Origin: Bog-473 sp963788585
GTDB taxonomy: Bacteria > Actinomycetota > Acidimicrobiia > Acidimicrobiales > RAAP-2
Assembly: GCA_963788585.1 (NCBI GenBank)
Contig: CAWBHA010000006.1
Span: forward strand, 62,001-126,000
Direction of reading: 5' to 3'
Length of the DNA: 64,000 bases
Shown: one piece after another, positions 62,932 through 64,000 of the stretch
How positions within the stretch are numbered: the stretch's first letter is position 1
How the letters are laid out: each line of letters opens with the position of its first letter
Made by a program: the position numbers and the translations under genes
Notes under the pieces: generated by a model
Database searches by the model: none
Told to the model about the DNA's origin: nothing
Seen by the model: only the letters and a program-made list of their open reading frames with translations

Positions 62932-64000
62932 CTACGGCGTCCCGCCGGTCGAGCCGGTCCCGCCCGAGTTGCCGAAGCCGGGGAACCCTCCCCCGCCGAA
63001 GGGATTGGTGCTCCCACCTCCCGACGGCGACTGCTGCGCCTCGGCCTGGTCGCCCAGCGTCGCCGTGGTGGTCCGTTTACTGTCCCCGACGTAGTAGGTG
63101 ATCGAGACCGTCTGACCGGCCTTGGAGTCCTCGATCACCTTCTGCAGGTCCTCCGAGGAGGTGATCGAGGAGCCGTTGACCTCGACGATGACGTCGCCCT
63201 GGACCAGGCCGGCCTTGCTGGCCGGCGAGCCGGACACGACGCTGAGGATCACGGCACCCGTGGTGGGCGTGAACCCGTACTGCTGGCGGAGCGACGGCGT
63301 CAGGGTCGTGATGTCGACCCCGAGGTAGCCGCCGCCGTTACCGCTCTGACCGCCCTTCTGGAGCTGCGGCAGAAGCGCCTCCACCTGGGCCGTCGGGATG
63401 GCGAAGCCGATGTTCTGGGACGACGTCCCGTCGCTCGTGGTGCCGGCCACGGCGGTGTTCATCCCGATGACCTGGCCCGAGGTGTCGATCAGGGGGCCGC
63501 CGGAGTTGCCCGGGTTGATGGCGGCATCGGTCTGGATCGTGTTCTGGAGCGTCTCGGTCTGGGTGCCCTCGCCGCCGGCGGTGACCGAACGCCCGAGCGC
63601 GGACACGATGCCCTGGGTCACCGTGGGGGTACCCGCCGCCAGGCCGAGCGCATTGCCGATGGCCACGACGGCGTCGCCGACCACGGCCTTCTGCGAGTCA
63701 CCGAACGTGACCGTGGGAAGGTTCGACGCATTGTTGATCTTGAGTAATGCCACGTCCTTGGTCTGGTCGTAGCCGACGAGTGTCGTGGGCAGCGGCTTGG
63801 TCTGCCCGTACTCGGTGACGGTGATGGCGCCGGTGTTGCCGCTCTCGACGTAGAGCTCGATCACGTGGTTGTTCGTCACCACCTCGCCGTCCGACGTGAT
63901 GATCATGCCGGTCCCCTGGTCCTCGCTGCCCCCGGCCTTCACGTCGATGGAGACGACCGCCGGGATCACCTTGTCGACGAGCTGCGGGATCGTGACATTG
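62932..64000 (-). CDS. HtrA/DegP-like serine protease with PDZ domain, 5' end beyond window
   Basis: The visible 356 residues begin in NVTIPQLVDKVIPAVVSI. Trypsin-like domain with His in VTNNHVIE, Asp in KDVALLKI and Ser in NPGNSGGPL; VGYDQTKD and ALGRSV loops are present. The PDZ domain spans YLGVDITTLTPSLRQQYG to SITYYVGD. The tail is Gly/Phe/Ser-rich (NPFGGGGFPGFGNSGG). In actinobacteria these proteins have a cytoplasmic tail and a membrane helix before the protease; that part lies past the window. Handles misfolded envelope proteins. Confidence 0.93.
   Translation of the reverse strand, partial: NVTIPQLVDKVIPAVVSIDVKAGGSEDQGTGMIITSDGEVVTNNHVIELYVESGNTGAITVTEYGQTKPLPTTLVGYDQTKDVALLKINNASNLPTVTFGDSQKAVVGDAVVAIGNALGLAAGTPTVTQGIVSALGRSVTAGGEGTQTETLQNTIQTDAAINPGNSGGPLIDTSGQVIGMNTAVAGTTSDGTSSQNIGFAIPTAQVEALLPQLQKGGQSGNGGGYLGVDITTLTPSLRQQYGFTPTTGAVILSVVSGSPASKAGLVQGDVIVEVNGSSITSSEDLQKVIEDSKAGQTVSITYYVGDSKRTTTATLGDQAEAQQSPSGGGSTNPFGGGGFPGFGNSGGTGSTGGTP

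Overview
The window is about 64 kb of GC-rich DNA from a high-GC Gram-positive bacterium, most likely an actinobacterium of class Acidimicrobiia. The 16S rRNA (9478-11004) reads like Acidimicrobiales. Gene neighbourhoods (gcvH-garA-ftsR-DUF151 nuclease, an Rv1830-like MerR gene beside gcvT and gcvP), HelD/HelR, a WS/DGAT acyltransferase, IdeR-type iron control and many probable leaderless mRNAs all fit Actinobacteria.

Layout. 1-6138: end of an arginine operon, argB(partial)-argD-argF-argR-argG-argH, with start/stop overlaps. 6531-8691: WS/DGAT lipid acyltransferase and a 3-methyladenine DNA glycosylase. 9105-16054: one rRNA operon (promoter, 16S, spacer without tRNA, 23S, 5S, terminator). Its 23S gene is interrupted in helix 69/71 by two related group I introns only about 20 nt apart; the first carries the stump of a LAGLIDADG homing endonuclease, the second an apparently intact one. 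16.3-26.2 kb: TPR protein, L,D-transpeptidase, class I aldolase, KorAB ferredoxin oxidoreductase, PRC-barrel, SRPBCC and DUF1015 proteins. 26.2-32.7 kb: CDP-alcohol phosphatidyltransferase, NDP-sugar pyrophosphorylase/PMM-like protein, gcvH, garA-like, ftsR-like, DUF151 nuclease, lipoprotein. 32.8-39.8 kb: AcuI-type oxidoreductase, S9 peptidase, GT87-like membrane protein, anchored protein, and divergent thiD/thiG. 39.8-44.4 kb: iron-uptake operon (lipoprotein, FbpA, FbpB, FbpC) behind a sigma70 promoter overlapped by a DtxR/IdeR box. 44.4-49.7 kb: MerR regulator, nuclease-fold protein, gcvT, then gcvP behind a tandem glycine riboswitch. 49.7-53.7 kb: two FluC/CrcB genes behind a fluoride riboswitch, an SDR, and HelD/HelR. 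54.2-64 kb: HEAT-repeat protein, a MacAB-like export operon with two adaptors and a secreted protein, a VOC protein, pyrophosphatase, a SnoaL-like protein and an HtrA protease cut by the window edge.

Reading frames. At least a dozen genes or gene parts show single extra bases (argB, argD, argG x2, argH x4, WS/DGAT, glycosylase, thiD, crcB). Nearly all are +1 insertions, and about half look like CGG becoming CGCG. The flanking protein sequence is well conserved, so I treat these genes as functional genes with sequence errors (or an unexplained biological feature), not as decayed pseudogenes.

How parts work together. Iron import is predicted to be shut off by IdeR-type Fe(II) sensing. Glycine turns on its own cleavage through the riboswitch before gcvP. 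Fluoride turns on the FluC pair. In about a dozen genes a TANNNT -10 box lies 6-8 nt before the start codon, implying leaderless transcripts. Four exported proteins at 55-64 kb share glycine-rich C-terminal tails.
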